Source of the DNA: Sphingopyxis sp. MSC1_008
Lineage (GTDB): Bacteria; Pseudomonadota; Alphaproteobacteria; Sphingomonadales; Sphingomonadaceae
Length of the DNA: 64,000 nucleotides
NCBI RefSeq assembly: GCF_023197165.1
Contig: NZ_JALPRD010000001.1
Location: forward strand, 558,001 to 622,000
Direction: 5' to 3'
Shown piece after piece: positions 35,685 through 44,911 of the stretch. Position 1 is the stretch's first letter. Each line of letters starts with the position of its first letter. The notes below the pieces were generated by a model. It had not been told where the DNA came from. It saw only the letters and a program-made list of their open reading frames with translations, and did not search any database. The translations under genes and the position numbers were made by a program.

Positions 35685-37313
35685 TCAGACCAACCGCGCT
35701 TTCCCGCAGCGCAGCGCGTTGACCCGCGTGTCGGCTTGCCCGATATGCACTCCGAGCAGGCCGGTGAGGTCCGACAGCACGGTGTCGAGCACGGGCGCGG
35801 CAAGCGCCACCGTCTCGCCGACCACCGTCGTCAGCGCCTTCAGGTTCAGGACAAGCCCGAGGACGTTGACGTCGAGCTCCATCCGGTCCGAAAGCGATTT
35901 CGCGGCGCCCGCGACGAGGCCGGTGCTCGACACGGTCTTCACCTTGCCGTCGTCGATCTCGGCGCGTGAAAAGGCGACCGGTTTTTCATTGAGGTCCGAC
36001 AAGATGAGTTCGGCCTCCGCATCGACGCTGACGAGCGGCAATTTCACGACGCGCGCCGGCTTGGGGTCGAGCGGGCGCTTCATGTCCTGAAAATCGCTGT
36101 CGGGAACCGTTCCGATCGCCACCATCGCGGGGGATGTCACGACGCCGAGCGACACCGCGGCGGTGCTGTTCGCGCGGCAGTCGATGTCGGTGATCCGCGC
36201 CGACGCCGACCCGAGTTCAGCCAATACCGGAACATGAACGCTGGCGAGCGGCGTTGCGACGCGGGTGTCGATCTTCAGCCGCACTTGCGCGGTGCGGACG
36301 ATGACATCATTGGTGTCGGTCACTGCGATCAGCGGCGAACCCACCGGCGGCTCGCCGATCATCAGCGCGATATTGATACCGGATCCGCCGGGCAGACTGC
36401 CCGCCAGCGAAAGGTCGACCTGCCGGTTCGCATTGCCGAGCAGCAGCATCGTGCGCAGCAGGCTGAGCGCGTTGACCTTGACGGGGTTCGCCGCATCGAC
36501 CCGGATGCTCGACGACCGTGGGCCGAGGTCGATCGCACGCGACGGCAGCAGGGCGCGTGGCAGCGCGCGATCCGCGATATTTTCGAGCGCGGCCGCCGCC
36601 TGCCCGTCCGACGCACTGGCGAGCGCCGACACGACCTGCGGCAACGTCGCCTGCGCGTCGAGCGTCTGGCCAAAGGTCAGCACGTCGGCGTTAAGTTCGG
36701 TCCGCAGCGCGTCGGAGAATGCGAGCAGATCGATATCGGTGCTCGCGAGCGCATTATAGTCCATCCCCGACAGATTGACCTGGCTGCCGGTGAGGCTCGA
36801 CAGCAGCGCATTGGGAAGGCCGCCGTTCAGCGCCGCGACGCGCGATCCGAGCGAAAAGGCCGCATAGCCGCGCCGTGCGCCGGTCGCGGTCGCACGAATG
36901 ATACTGTCCTGCCGACCCGTCAGAAAGCTGCCGAAGAACAGCGGGCGATCGCGCGTCAGCGTGATGCGCACCGCGTTCGGCGATGCGCCGCCGCCGGCAA
37001 AGCGCTGTTCGGCCTGGATCGACGGATCGGCGCTGTAGGTCCCGGGGTTGAGCACCGCGATACGGATGCCGCAATCGCAATTCGCCGCGATGATCCGCTC
37101 CGCCGCCGCGCGCTCCTCGCCGGGCCGCCCTGCCGCCGCCATCGCCGCAGCATCGGCGATGCCCTGCAATTTGCGGCGGTCGAGATAGAGCGAGCCGAGA
37201 TCGATCGCGAATGCCGCCGACCCAATCAGCATCGTCATGCCGAACGCCGTCGTGATGCTGATGCTGGCGCCGCGGTGTCGGACAAGGCGGCGAAGGAAGG
37301 GCAGGATCGCCAT
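35685..37313 (-). CDS. tadG: TadG-like Tad pilus-associated protein
   Basis: 542-residue protein of the TadG family. A hydrophobic segment at about 19-40 (SISITTAFGMTMLIGSAAFAIDLG) followed by a YLDRRKLQGIADAAAMAAAG helix is the typical TadG/TadE N-terminal class III-type signal region. The large periplasmic C-terminal part is unlike other families. The start is ATG 37313, two bases after the tadE stop; a TTG at 37319 in the same frame would overlap the tadE stop by four bases. TadG is needed for Tad pilus surface attachment. The rest of the Tad genes lie at 1-5 kb. Confidence 0.85.
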   Translation of the reverse strand: MAILPFLRRLVRHRGASISITTAFGMTMLIGSAAFAIDLGSLYLDRRKLQGIADAAAMAAAGRPGEERAAAERIIAANCDCGIRIAVLNPGTYSADPSIQAEQRFAGGGASPNAVRITLTRDRPLFFGSFLTGRQDSIIRATATGARRGYAAFSLGSRVAALNGGLPNALLSSLTGSQVNLSGMDYNALASTDIDLLAFSDALRTELNADVLTFGQTLDAQATLPQVVSALASASDGQAAAALENIADRALPRALLPSRAIDLGPRSSSIRVDAANPVKVNALSLLRTMLLLGNANRQVDLSLAGSLPGGSGINIALMIGEPPVGSPLIAVTDTNDVIVRTAQVRLKIDTRVATPLASVHVPVLAELGSASARITDIDCRANSTAAVSLGVVTSPAMVAIGTVPDSDFQDMKRPLDPKPARVVKLPLVSVDAEAELILSDLNEKPVAFSRAEIDDGKVKTVSSTGLVAGAAKSLSDRMELDVNVLGLVLNLKALTTVVGETVALAAPVLDTVLSDLTGLLGVHIGQADTRVNALRCGKARLV

Positions 37314-37315
37314 GA

Positions 37316-37759
37316 TCAATCCACCGGCAATTCGAACGTCGCGCGGGCGCGGATGACGTTGCCCGGCGACGGAACGAAACTCGATCGCAGGAGGCTGTCC
37401 TGCGGCACGGTGAAGGCCACCGCGACGGTGATCGCCTCGGTCGTTTCGGACACGGCGACACTGTGCGTTCCGTCGACCGCCTGCAGGCTGCGGCCAACGG
37501 CGCGCGACGCGACCGCGCTGCGATCGGCCGCGTCGAGTCCGATGATCGACGCGCGCGCGCCGTCGTTGGCCGCCTGCTGCACGCTATGCGCGAGCATGAA
37601 ATACTGACCATAGACCAATACTCCCATCAGCAACGCGAGGAGCAGCGGCAGCACCAGCGCCATTTCGACGATAGCGGCGCCACGCTCCCCGCGCGCCAGG
37701 GTAAGACCTGTCAGGGCAATTTTGCGGACGCGCCGCGAAAGTCGGATGGAACCTGTCAT
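37316..37759 (-). CDS. tadE: TadE-like pseudopilin
   Basis: 147-residue TadE family protein. The pseudopilin motif GERGAAIVEMALVLPLLLALL (about 24-44) carries the conserved Glu five residues into the hydrophobic segment, the substrate of the prepilin peptidase TadV (not in window). It is translated together with tadG, with the two genes practically abutting. TadE and TadF/TadG are minor pilins of the Flp system. Confidence 0.85.
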   Translation of the reverse strand: MTGSIRLSRRVRKIALTGLTLARGERGAAIVEMALVLPLLLALLMGVLVYGQYFMLAHSVQQAANDGARASIIGLDAADRSAVASRAVGRSLQAVDGTHSVAVSETTEAITVAVAFTVPQDSLLRSSFVPSPGNVIRARATFELPVD

Positions 37760-37788
37760 GCCGACATGATGGCCGCCCGCAAATGAAA

Positions 37789-37814
37789 GCGGCGTCGAGA
37801 GAGCCCGACGCCGC
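37789..37814 (-). terminator. Terminator after the glutathione transferase gene
   Basis: A 9-base perfect stem (GCGGCGTCG at 37789-37797 with its complement at 37806-37814) is flanked by short T/A tracts on both sides, so it could terminate transcripts in either direction. It lies upstream of tadE and 116 bases downstream of the transferase stop, on the minus strand. Confidence 0.65.
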
Positions 37815-37929
37815 TTTTGCGTATTTTGCAGGATTTTCCCGCGCCGGAACCGGGCTGATTCGGTGGCGCGCTGCCTATCGTTGAAGAACCGCTAATTTCG
37901 GCGCGGCGCCTTCAAACGAATAATGCGGA

Positions 37930-38805
37930 TTATTCGGCGTCCTCCAGCTTGTCCTGCGTGCGCAATTCGAAGTCCGACGCGTCGTGCCGCTCGCGGAGCT
38001 GGCTCGCCGGATCGCCCGTCACGCGGTTGACCATCCGCCCGCGCTTGACCGCCGGGCGCGCCGCGATCTGGTTGGTCCAGCGCTGCACATTTTTATAGTC
38101 ATCGACCTGCAGGAATTCGCCGGCGTCATAGACAAGACCCTTGGCGAGCGCGCCATACCAGGGCCAGATCGCCATGTCGGCAATCGTGTAATCGGCGCCG
38201 GCGATATATTCGCTTTCCGCGAGACGGCGGTCGAGCACGTCCATCTGGCGCTTCACCTCCATCGCATAGCGGTTGATCGGATATTCCTGCTTCGTCGGCG
38301 CATAGGCATAGAAATGGCCAAAGCCGCCGCCGAGGAAGGGCGCGCTGCCCATCTGCCACATCAGCCACGACAGCGTCTCGGCACGCTTCGCGGTTTCGGT
38401 CGGCAGGAAGGCACCGAATTTCTCGGCGAGATGGATCAGGATTGCGCCCGATTCAAAGATACGGATTGGCTCGGCGCCGCTGCGGTCGACGAGCACGGGG
38501 ATCTTGCTGTTCGGATTGGCTGCGACATAGCCGCTCGAAAACTGGTCGCCTTCGCCGATATTGATCAACCATGCGTCATATTCGGCGCCCCCATGTCCCG
38601 CCGCGAGCAGTTCTTCGAGCATCACGGTGACCTTCACGCCATTGGGCGTGCCGAGCGAATAGAGCTGCAAGGGATGCTTGCCGATCGGCAACTCCTTGTC
38701 GTGCGTCGGACCGGCGACCGGGCGGTTGATATTGGCGAAACGCCCGCCGCTTTCCTTGTCCCAGGTCCAGATTTTCGGCGGCACATATTCGCTGGTATCG
38801 GTCAT
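37930..38805 (-). CDS. yghU: Glutathione transferase of the YghU type
   Basis: 291-residue GST, longer than usual because of an N-terminal extension with the segment PPKIWTWDKESGGRFANINRP that characterises YghU/YfcG-type nu-class transferases. The thioredoxin-like domain has the GTPNGVKV and SKIPVLVD (cis-Pro) motifs and the helical domain follows from about residue 125. These act as glutathione-dependent disulfide reductases and peroxidases. ATG 38805 has AGGAG seven bases upstream. A 20-base palindrome (37917-37936) overlaps its stop codon. Confidence 0.9.
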   Translation of the reverse strand: MTDTSEYVPPKIWTWDKESGGRFANINRPVAGPTHDKELPIGKHPLQLYSLGTPNGVKVTVMLEELLAAGHGGAEYDAWLINIGEGDQFSSGYVAANPNSKIPVLVDRSGAEPIRIFESGAILIHLAEKFGAFLPTETAKRAETLSWLMWQMGSAPFLGGGFGHFYAYAPTKQEYPINRYAMEVKRQMDVLDRRLAESEYIAGADYTIADMAIWPWYGALAKGLVYDAGEFLQVDDYKNVQRWTNQIAARPAVKRGRMVNRVTGDPASQLRERHDASDFELRTQDKLEDAE

Positions 38806-38879
38806 GGAGAACTCCTGGGCTTATTTTTGTACTGACCGGTAACTTAAGCGGCGATTGCCGTTTGTCTACCCTCCCCGGC

Positions 38880-40058
38880 TCAAATAATGTTTGCGGCGCG
38901 CAAAGCCGAAATGGCTTCGGCGTCATATCCGAGCTCAGCGAGGATCGCGTCGCTATGCTCGCCGACCTGCGGCGCACGCGCGGAGGCGACCTTGCCGCTT
39001 TCCGAAAGGTGGATCGGCGCGCGGATGACCGGCACCGCGCCAGCCGCGCCCGGATAATCGACCGGCTCAACCAAGGCCATCGCCGCTACCTGCGGCTGCG
39101 CGAGCGCTTCACCCGCCCGCAGCACCGGCGCCGCGGGCACCCGTCCGGAGGCCAGTTCAGCGATCGCCTCCTCGCTCGTCCGCTCGATGCACCAGCGCTG
39201 CATGATCGCGCTCAGCTCCGCGCCATTGTCGCCGCGCAAAATATCGCTGGCATACAGCGGATTATCCACCAACTCGGGCCGTCCGACCAGTTCGCACCAG
39301 CGCGCGAAGATCGGCGCGCCGACAATCTGGGTCAGTATCCAGCCATCGCGCGTACGGAACACATCGGTCGGTCCCGAACTGAAGGCGCGGTTGCCGATCG
39401 GCTGGCGATCGATACCGTTCAGCGCATGATCGATCGTCAGTGCGTTCGACATCGCGAGCGCGGTGCCGAGCAGCGATCCCGACACGCATTGCCCCACCCC
39501 CGTCGTCTCGCGTTCGCGCAGCGCGAGCATGACGCCAAAGGCACAATGAAGCGCGGTCCCGAAGTCGACATAATTGACCTGCGCACGATAGGGCTGGTCG
39601 GGCGTACCCGTCAGATGCACCGTCCCCGACATCGCCTGCCCCACCGCGTCGAACCCGACGCGGCTCGCGAGCGGCCCCTCGCTGCCGAATGCCGATGCTG
39701 TTGCCAGGACGACGCGGGGGTTGATCGCAGCGAGGCTGTCGTAATCGAGCCCGAGTTTCACGAGGGCATCGTGCGGCAGGTTGGCGATCACGACATCGGC
39801 GGTTTCGACCAACCGGCGGACAATTTCGCGCCCCTCGGTGCTGCCGGGCTTCAGCGTCAGGCAGCGTTTGGCGCGGTTCATCTGCATGAACATCGCCCCC
39901 GATCCGTCTTCCGCGACCGGCACCGTATAACGATCGTCATTGCCCCCCGGCGCCTCGATGCGGATGACGTCGGCCCCATAATCGGCGAGCAGCGCCGCGC
40001 AATAGGGGCCGGCGATATAGCGGCCGAAATCCAGTACCTTGATTCCCTGCAACGGCAC
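38880..40058 (-). CDS. Class III (CaiB/BaiF) CoA-transferase
   Basis: 392-residue family III CoA-transferase. The GTG at 40058 is chosen because GGGAGAG lies six bases upstream and the family N-terminus (PLQGIKVLDFGRYIAGP) begins there; a GTG at 40073 would add five residues. The catalytic Asp is expected in NYVDFGTALH (about residue 165). It transfers CoA between carboxylic acids, as in carnitine or bile-acid CoA activation. It lies near the acyl-CoA dehydrogenase pair but on its own; the acid substrate is unknown. Confidence 0.85.
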   Translation of the reverse strand: MPLQGIKVLDFGRYIAGPYCAALLADYGADVIRIEAPGGNDDRYTVPVAEDGSGAMFMQMNRAKRCLTLKPGSTEGREIVRRLVETADVVIANLPHDALVKLGLDYDSLAAINPRVVLATASAFGSEGPLASRVGFDAVGQAMSGTVHLTGTPDQPYRAQVNYVDFGTALHCAFGVMLALRERETTGVGQCVSGSLLGTALAMSNALTIDHALNGIDRQPIGNRAFSSGPTDVFRTRDGWILTQIVGAPIFARWCELVGRPELVDNPLYASDILRGDNGAELSAIMQRWCIERTSEEAIAELASGRVPAAPVLRAGEALAQPQVAAMALVEPVDYPGAAGAVPVIRAPIHLSESGKVASARAPQVGEHSDAILAELGYDAEAISALRAANII

Positions 40059-40198
40059 GCTTCGCTCTCCCACCCTGTTCTTTCGACCGGGCTAGCAGCC
40101 GCTTGTCGACCCTGCCAGCGCCTTCGTCGAAAGCTGCCGCTTGCATGTTCGCGGGCGAACCATATGGTCGGCACATAATTTCAAACGGGGATAATTTC

Positions 40199-43100
40199 AT
40201 GGCGCGCATCGCTCTCGCCCTCGCGGCGACATTGGCTTGTTCAACCTCGGTCTGGGCGCAAAGCGCGCCCGCTTCTCCTCCCGTCACCGATGCGAAATCC
40301 GACAAGTGGGACGTCAACGCCCCGCCGGGCCTCGCAACGCGCAAGGTCCAACTCGCGGTTGACGAGGGCAGCTGGATGAATGTCGACGTCGCGCCCGATG
40401 GCAGCACGATCGCCTTCGATCTGCTCGGCGACATCTATACGATGCCGATCGAGGGCGGCACGCCGACCCGGATCGCCGAGGGGCTCGCTTATGAGCATCA
40501 GCCGCGCTTCTCGCCCGACGGCAAGCGCATCGCCTTTGTCTCCGACCGCGCGGGCGGCGACAATATCTGGCTGATGAACCGCGACGGCAGCGACAAGCGC
40601 CAGATCTCGAAAGAGGATTTCCGCCTGCTCAACCAGCCAAGCTGGTCGCCCGACGGGCAGTTCATCGTCGCCAAGAAGCATTTCACAACGGGCCGCTCGC
40701 TCGGCACCGGCGAGGTATGGATGTATCACGTCTCGGGCGGCGCGGGCGTGCCGCTCGTCAAGAAGCCGAACGAACGTCACCAGAAGGAACTCGGCGAGCC
40801 GATCTTCGCCGCCGACGGCAAGAGCGTCTTCTACACGCGCAACGTCACCCCGGGGCCCATCTTCGAATATGCGCAGGACAGCAACACCGACCTCTTCCAC
40901 ATCGAACGCTACAGCCTCGAAGATGGCGAGGTCAGCACCGCAGCGTCGGGTCCCGGCGGCGCGGTTCGTCCGACGCCCTCGCCCGACGGCAAGCGCCTTG
41001 CCTTCGTCCGCCGCGAAGGGACGCAATCGAAACTCTATGTGAAGGACCTCGCGTCGGGCACCGAGAAGAAGGTCTATGATGCGCTCGACCAGGATGTACA
41101 GGAGACCTGGGCCGTCACCGGCGTCTATCCGAACATGGCGTGGACCCCCGACAGCCGCGACATCGTCTTCTGGGCCGGCGGCAAGCTGCGCCGCGTCGGC
41201 GGTGCCGGCGGCGAAGCGCGCATCATCCCGTTCAGCGTCAACGACGACCGCACGATCGTCGATGCGACGCACCCGACGGTCGAAGTCGCCCCCGACAGCT
41301 TCTCGACGAAGATGCCGCGCTGGGCCGAAGTCTCGCCCGACGGGCGCAGCGTCGTGTTCGAGACGCTCGGCAAGCTGTGGGTCAAGCCCGCGACCGGCGG
41401 CAGCGCACGGCGGCTGACCGCGGCGAAGGACGACGCGATGGAAGCGTGGCCGAGCTGGTCGCGCGACGGCAAGTCGCTCGTCTTCGTGCGCTGGACCGAC
41501 GGCGGAATGGGCGAAATCCATGTCGTTGGCGCGGGAGGCGGCGCTTCGCGCAAGCTCACCGTCACTCCCGGCCATTATGCCGAGCCGCGCTTCTCGCCCG
41601 ACGGCAAGACGATCGTGTTCGAACGGCGCGGCAGCGGCGGGCTGACCTCGGCGCGCTGGAGCGAGGATCCCGGCGTCTATCGCATCGCAGCGAGCGGCGG
41701 CACCGCCGAGCGGATCAGCAGCGACGGCGCCAAGCCGCAGTTTGCTTCGGCCAGCGACCGCGTGTTCATGGTCACCGCTGCCGACGGCAAGAGTCAGCTG
41801 GTCAGCACCGACCTCCACGGGCAGGACAAGCGCGTCCACGCCAATGGCGAACTGGTCAGCGACTATGAAATCTCGCCCGACGGCCGCACCCTAGCCTTCC
41901 GGCAGAACTACGACGCCTATGTCACCCCGCTGATGCCCGGCGGGCAGGATGTCTCGCTCGGCACCAAGAGCGGCGCTCTCCCCGTCACGCGCGTTTCGGG
42001 CAGCGGCGCCGAATATATGAACTGGTCCGACGGCGGTCGTCGCCTGCACTGGAGCCGCGGCGCAACGCTGTTCAGCGCCGATCTCGCGAGCTTCTTCACC
42101 AACGCCCCCGCCGACGAAAAGGCACCGAAGTTCACCCCGCCGACCGACGGCGTATCGCTGTCGATGACGCAGGCGGCGTCGAAGCATAAGGGCATCGTCG
42201 TCATCACCGGCGCCAAGATCGTCACGATGGCCGACAAGGACGGCGGCGTGATCGAGAATGGCGCGATCGTCATCGACGGCGACCGCATCACCGCGGTCGG
42301 CCCCGCAGGCGCGATCACCGTTCCCGCGGGCGCGGTGACCGTCGACGCAACGGGCAAAACGATCGTCCCCGGCTTCGTCGACGCGCATGCGCACGGCTCG
42401 CACGGCGACGACGAGTTGGTGCCGCAGCAGAACTGGTCCGAAATCGTCAATCTCGCGATGGGCACGACGACAAGCCACAACCCCTCGTCGCGCGCGTCGG
42501 AAATCTTCGTCTCGTCCGAAATGCAGCGCGCCGGGCTGATCCTCGCGCCGCGCATCTTTTCGACCGGCGAGGTCATCTATGGCGCCAAGGCTTCGGGAGT
42601 TTATGCCGAGATCAACGGCTATGACGACGCGCTCGCGCACGTCCGCCGGTTGAAGGCGCAAGGCGCGCACAGCGTCAAGAATTACAACCAGCCTCGCCGC
42701 GACCAGCGGCAGATGGTTGTGAAGGCCGCGCAGGTCGAAGGCATGACCGTCGTGCCCGAGGGCGGCTCGCTGTTCACGCAGGACGTCACGCTGATCCAGG
42801 ATGGCAACTCGACCGTCGAGCACAACATCCCGCTCGACATTTTCTACAAGGATCTGGTGCAGCTGTGGGGGCAGACGCAGGTCGATTACACCCCGACGCT
42901 AGTCGTCACCTACGGCGGGCCCGCGGGCGATCCCTATTGGCGCGCGCATACCAATGTGTGGGAGCATCCGATCCTGTCGCGCCATGCCCCGCCGGCCGAA
43001 CTCGCGGCGAACAACAAGCGCCGCGTAATCGCCCCCGAGAGCGATTATGTCGACGATGATTCGGCGCGCGAGGCGGGCAAGATCGCCGCGGCGGGCCGCA

Positions 43101-43441
43101 TGGTATCGATTGGCGCGCACGGCCAACAATCGGGGCTCGGGGCGCACTGGGAAATCTGGTCGTTCGTGCGCGGCGGCTGGAGCAACATCGACGCGCTCCG
43201 CGCCGCGACGATCATGCCTGCAACGTCATTGGGCTATGCAAAGGATGTCGGATCGCTGGAAGCAGGCAAGCTCGCCGACCTCCTGATCCTCGACGCCGAT
43301 CCGACCGAAAATATCCGCAATACCGACCAAATCCACCGCGTGATGCTCGGCGGACGCCTCTATGATCCGCTGACGATGAACGAGGCAGAGACGGGACCGC
43401 GCAAGCGCCAGCCCTATTGGTGGGAAGCCGACAAACCCTGA
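40199..43441 (+). CDS. Beta-propeller/amidohydrolase fusion protein, exported
   Basis: 1080-residue protein. A signal peptide (about 1-20) is followed by repeated TolB/WD40-like PD40 blades (FSPDGKRIAFVSDRAG, WSPDG, FSPDGKTIVF) up to about residue 640, then an amidohydrolase domain with the metal-ligand pair HAH (about 729-731), later His residues in VEHN (about 872) and IGAHGQQ (about 973). ATG 40199 fits the signal. Members cleave amide or related bonds in the periplasm, often as dipeptidase-like enzymes. The fusion is longer than usual amidohydrolases (about 450). No neighbour suggests its substrate. Confidence 0.87.
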   Translation: MARIALALAATLACSTSVWAQSAPASPPVTDAKSDKWDVNAPPGLATRKVQLAVDEGSWMNVDVAPDGSTIAFDLLGDIYTMPIEGGTPTRIAEGLAYEHQPRFSPDGKRIAFVSDRAGGDNIWLMNRDGSDKRQISKEDFRLLNQPSWSPDGQFIVAKKHFTTGRSLGTGEVWMYHVSGGAGVPLVKKPNERHQKELGEPIFAADGKSVFYTRNVTPGPIFEYAQDSNTDLFHIERYSLEDGEVSTAASGPGGAVRPTPSPDGKRLAFVRREGTQSKLYVKDLASGTEKKVYDALDQDVQETWAVTGVYPNMAWTPDSRDIVFWAGGKLRRVGGAGGEARIIPFSVNDDRTIVDATHPTVEVAPDSFSTKMPRWAEVSPDGRSVVFETLGKLWVKPATGGSARRLTAAKDDAMEAWPSWSRDGKSLVFVRWTDGGMGEIHVVGAGGGASRKLTVTPGHYAEPRFSPDGKTIVFERRGSGGLTSARWSEDPGVYRIAASGGTAERISSDGAKPQFASASDRVFMVTAADGKSQLVSTDLHGQDKRVHANGELVSDYEISPDGRTLAFRQNYDAYVTPLMPGGQDVSLGTKSGALPVTRVSGSGAEYMNWSDGGRRLHWSRGATLFSADLASFFTNAPADEKAPKFTPPTDGVSLSMTQAASKHKGIVVITGAKIVTMADKDGGVIENGAIVIDGDRITAVGPAGAITVPAGAVTVDATGKTIVPGFVDAHAHGSHGDDELVPQQNWSEIVNLAMGTTTSHNPSSRASEIFVSSEMQRAGLILAPRIFSTGEVIYGAKASGVYAEINGYDDALAHVRRLKAQGAHSVKNYNQPRRDQRQMVVKAAQVEGMTVVPEGGSLFTQDVTLIQDGNSTVEHNIPLDIFYKDLVQLWGQTQVDYTPTLVVTYGGPAGDPYWRAHTNVWEHPILSRHAPPAELAANNKRRVIAPESDYVDDDSAREAGKIAAAGRMVSIGAHGQQSGLGAHWEIWSFVRGGWSNIDALRAATIMPATSLGYAKDVGSLEAGKLADLLILDADPTENIRNTDQIHRVMLGGRLYDPLTMNEAETGPRKRQPYWWEADKP

Positions 43442-43533
43442 GCGTTCCTTATAATCCCGCGGCGCGCCGTAATTTTGTGACGAGAGGGTTGCAAGACGTT
43501 CGGACCGCCGCTAGGGGCGTCTCCTCTCAGCGA

Positions 43534-43623
43534 GGAGAGTTGGCTGAGTGGTCGAAAGCGTCGCACTCGAAATGCGAAGTGCCGGCAACGGTACCGAGGG
43601 TTCGAATCCCTCACTCTCCTCCA
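43534..43623 (+). tRNA. tRNA-Ser (anticodon CGA)
   Basis: A 90-base tRNA including the encoded CCA. Acceptor arms GGAGAGT/ACTCTCC pair fully; the anticodon stem TCGCA/TGCGA closes the loop CTCGAAA, giving anticodon CGA for the codon UCG; a long class II variable arm (about 16 bases) and the T-arm GAGGG-TTCGAAT-CCCTC follow. The discriminator base is T (U), not the G usual in E. coli tRNA-Ser. No integrase or att repeat is seen next to it. Confidence 0.93.
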
Positions 43624-43647
43624 TTTTCCTGTTTTTGCAGGTTGAAA

Positions 43648-43677
43648 ACCTCCCGCGGCATCCATGCCGCGGGAGGT
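43648..43677. terminator. Bidirectional terminator after tRNA-Ser
   Basis: A perfect 14-base inverted repeat (ACCTCCCGCGGCAT, 2-base centre, complement at 43664-43677) is flanked by TTTC on the + side and AAAA (TTTT on the - strand) on the other. It can end both the tRNA transcript and the convergent Yip1 gene. Confidence 0.85.
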
Positions 43678-43729
43678 TTCTGCTGTTAAGCATGTCAGAC
43701 GATTGAGGGCGACGGCGCCCGCGCGCAGC

Positions 43730-44356
43730 CTAATGCGATCCGCCCATCATCAACGGCGCAGCCAGAGCGCCGACGATCACGGTGGCTAGAATGAGCAGCG
43801 CGATCACAACCAGTACGACGACGACGGTATAACCGAGCGCCTTTTCCTCCGGCGCCTTCATCAGCATCGGCAATCCGAGATACAAGATATAAAGGCCATA
43901 AAGCGCGAACAGCAGGCCGATCGGTGACAGCGCCGGGATCAGCCCGAATATCCCGCCGACCCAGCCCGCCGTTCCCGTATAGGCCGCAACTTTCAGCGCC
44001 TGCACCTGATTTTTCTGGCCGCCGAAACTCGGCGCGAGTGCGTCGATGACCAGCGCGAGGACGAAGATCGTCGCCAGCGACAGGCCATAAGAGATGATCG
44101 CCGAAACCAGCGCGCTCACCAGCGGCGGACGGTAGGTCACGCCGAACATCGTCAACCCGAAAAGCTGCCCGCCGATGAGGCCGGCGAGCGGGCCGATCGC
44201 CGCCAGTGCCAGAACATAGGGCACATAGATCGATTGCACCGTCGCCGGCTCGGCGGCGATGACCGGCCAGGTCTCTTTGGGTTTAAGAAGGATGTCCTTC
44301 GCGCGCTGGATGATGCCCGAAGCCGGACCGGCGCTATTGGGTGGTAAGTCCGTCAT
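43730..44356 (-). CDS. Yip1 family membrane protein
   Basis: 208-residue integral membrane protein. After a short cytoplasmic part with RAKDILLKPKETW (about 14-26), typical of bacterial Yip1 proteins, there are about five hydrophobic helices (about 40-65, 85-110, 130-155, 155-170, 175-205). The start ATG 44356 follows GGGGAG. The function of bacterial Yip1 homologues is not established. Divergent from hspQ, separated by 180 bases. Confidence 0.8.
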   Translation of the reverse strand: MTDLPPNSAGPASGIIQRAKDILLKPKETWPVIAAEPATVQSIYVPYVLALAAIGPLAGLIGGQLFGLTMFGVTYRPPLVSALVSAIISYGLSLATIFVLALVIDALAPSFGGQKNQVQALKVAAYTGTAGWVGGIFGLIPALSPIGLLFALYGLYILYLGLPMLMKAPEEKALGYTVVVVLVVIALLILATVIVGALAAPLMMGGSH

Positions 44357-44501
44357 AATGCGTCTCCCCTGATCGTGCGGCCCACAACCCGAATGGGATA
44401 TGCAAAAGCCAGAAGAGCACTTTAGCCCGCATCGCCAATGCATCTGTAACGCTGATCACAGCCCGATTCGGCAAACCACAGCAGGATAGGAATGTAACGG
44501 A

Positions 44502-44527
44502 CTTGAAACGCGCGTAAACCGCCATAG
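44502..44527 (+). promoter_or_regulatory. Sigma-32-like promoter upstream of hspQ
   Basis: CTTGAAA (44502-44508) and CGCCATAG (44520-44527), 11 bases apart, resemble the heat-shock promoter consensus CTTGAAA / CCCCATnT. The expected transcription start is only a few bases before the ATG at 44537, so the mRNA would be leaderless or nearly so. Promoter by pattern only. Confidence 0.5.
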
Positions 44528-44536
44528 ATTAATCCT

Positions 44537-44911
44537 ATGACACCCGACTCCACTTCCGAACTTCCCGCCGCCGTTACTGCGCCGCTGATCGGCCGCGCGC
44601 GCTTCGCGCCGGGCGATATCGTGCGCCACCGGATGTTCGACTTTCGCGGCGTGGTGTTCGACATCGATCCCGTCTTTGCGAACAGCGACGAATGGTATGA
44701 GGCGATCCCCGAGGACATTCGCCCGGCAAAAGAGCAGCCTTACTACCACCTGCTCGCCGAGAACGGCGATTCATCGTACATTGCCTATGTCAGCCAGCAA
44801 AATCTGGTCGCCGATGGCGACGGCGGGCCGATCGACCATCCGCAGATCGATGCGATGTTCGAGGGGCTGGATCACGGCCGCTACCGCGTCCGCGCCATCC
44901 ACCGCCATTAG
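44537..44911 (+). CDS. hspQ: Heat-shock protein HspQ
   Basis: 124-residue HspQ homologue (E. coli about 105). The core VRHRMFDFRGVVFDIDP (about 28-45) and PYYHLLAENGDSSYIAYVSQQNLV match HspQ, a specificity factor that tunes Lon protease. An N-terminal extension of about 20 residues precedes the core. ATG 44537 lies ten bases after a sigma-32-like promoter and no Shine-Dalgarno is visible. The minus-strand Yip1 gene is divergent. Confidence 0.9.
   Translation: MTPDSTSELPAAVTAPLIGRARFAPGDIVRHRMFDFRGVVFDIDPVFANSDEWYEAIPEDIRPAKEQPYYHLLAENGDSSYIAYVSQQNLVADGDGGPIDHPQIDAMFEGLDHGRYRVRAIHRH

Noticed and set aside
43534..43730. tRNA-Ser as an integration site of a genomic island
   Set aside because: No integrase, no direct repeat of the tRNA 3' end and no composition change are seen in the window.
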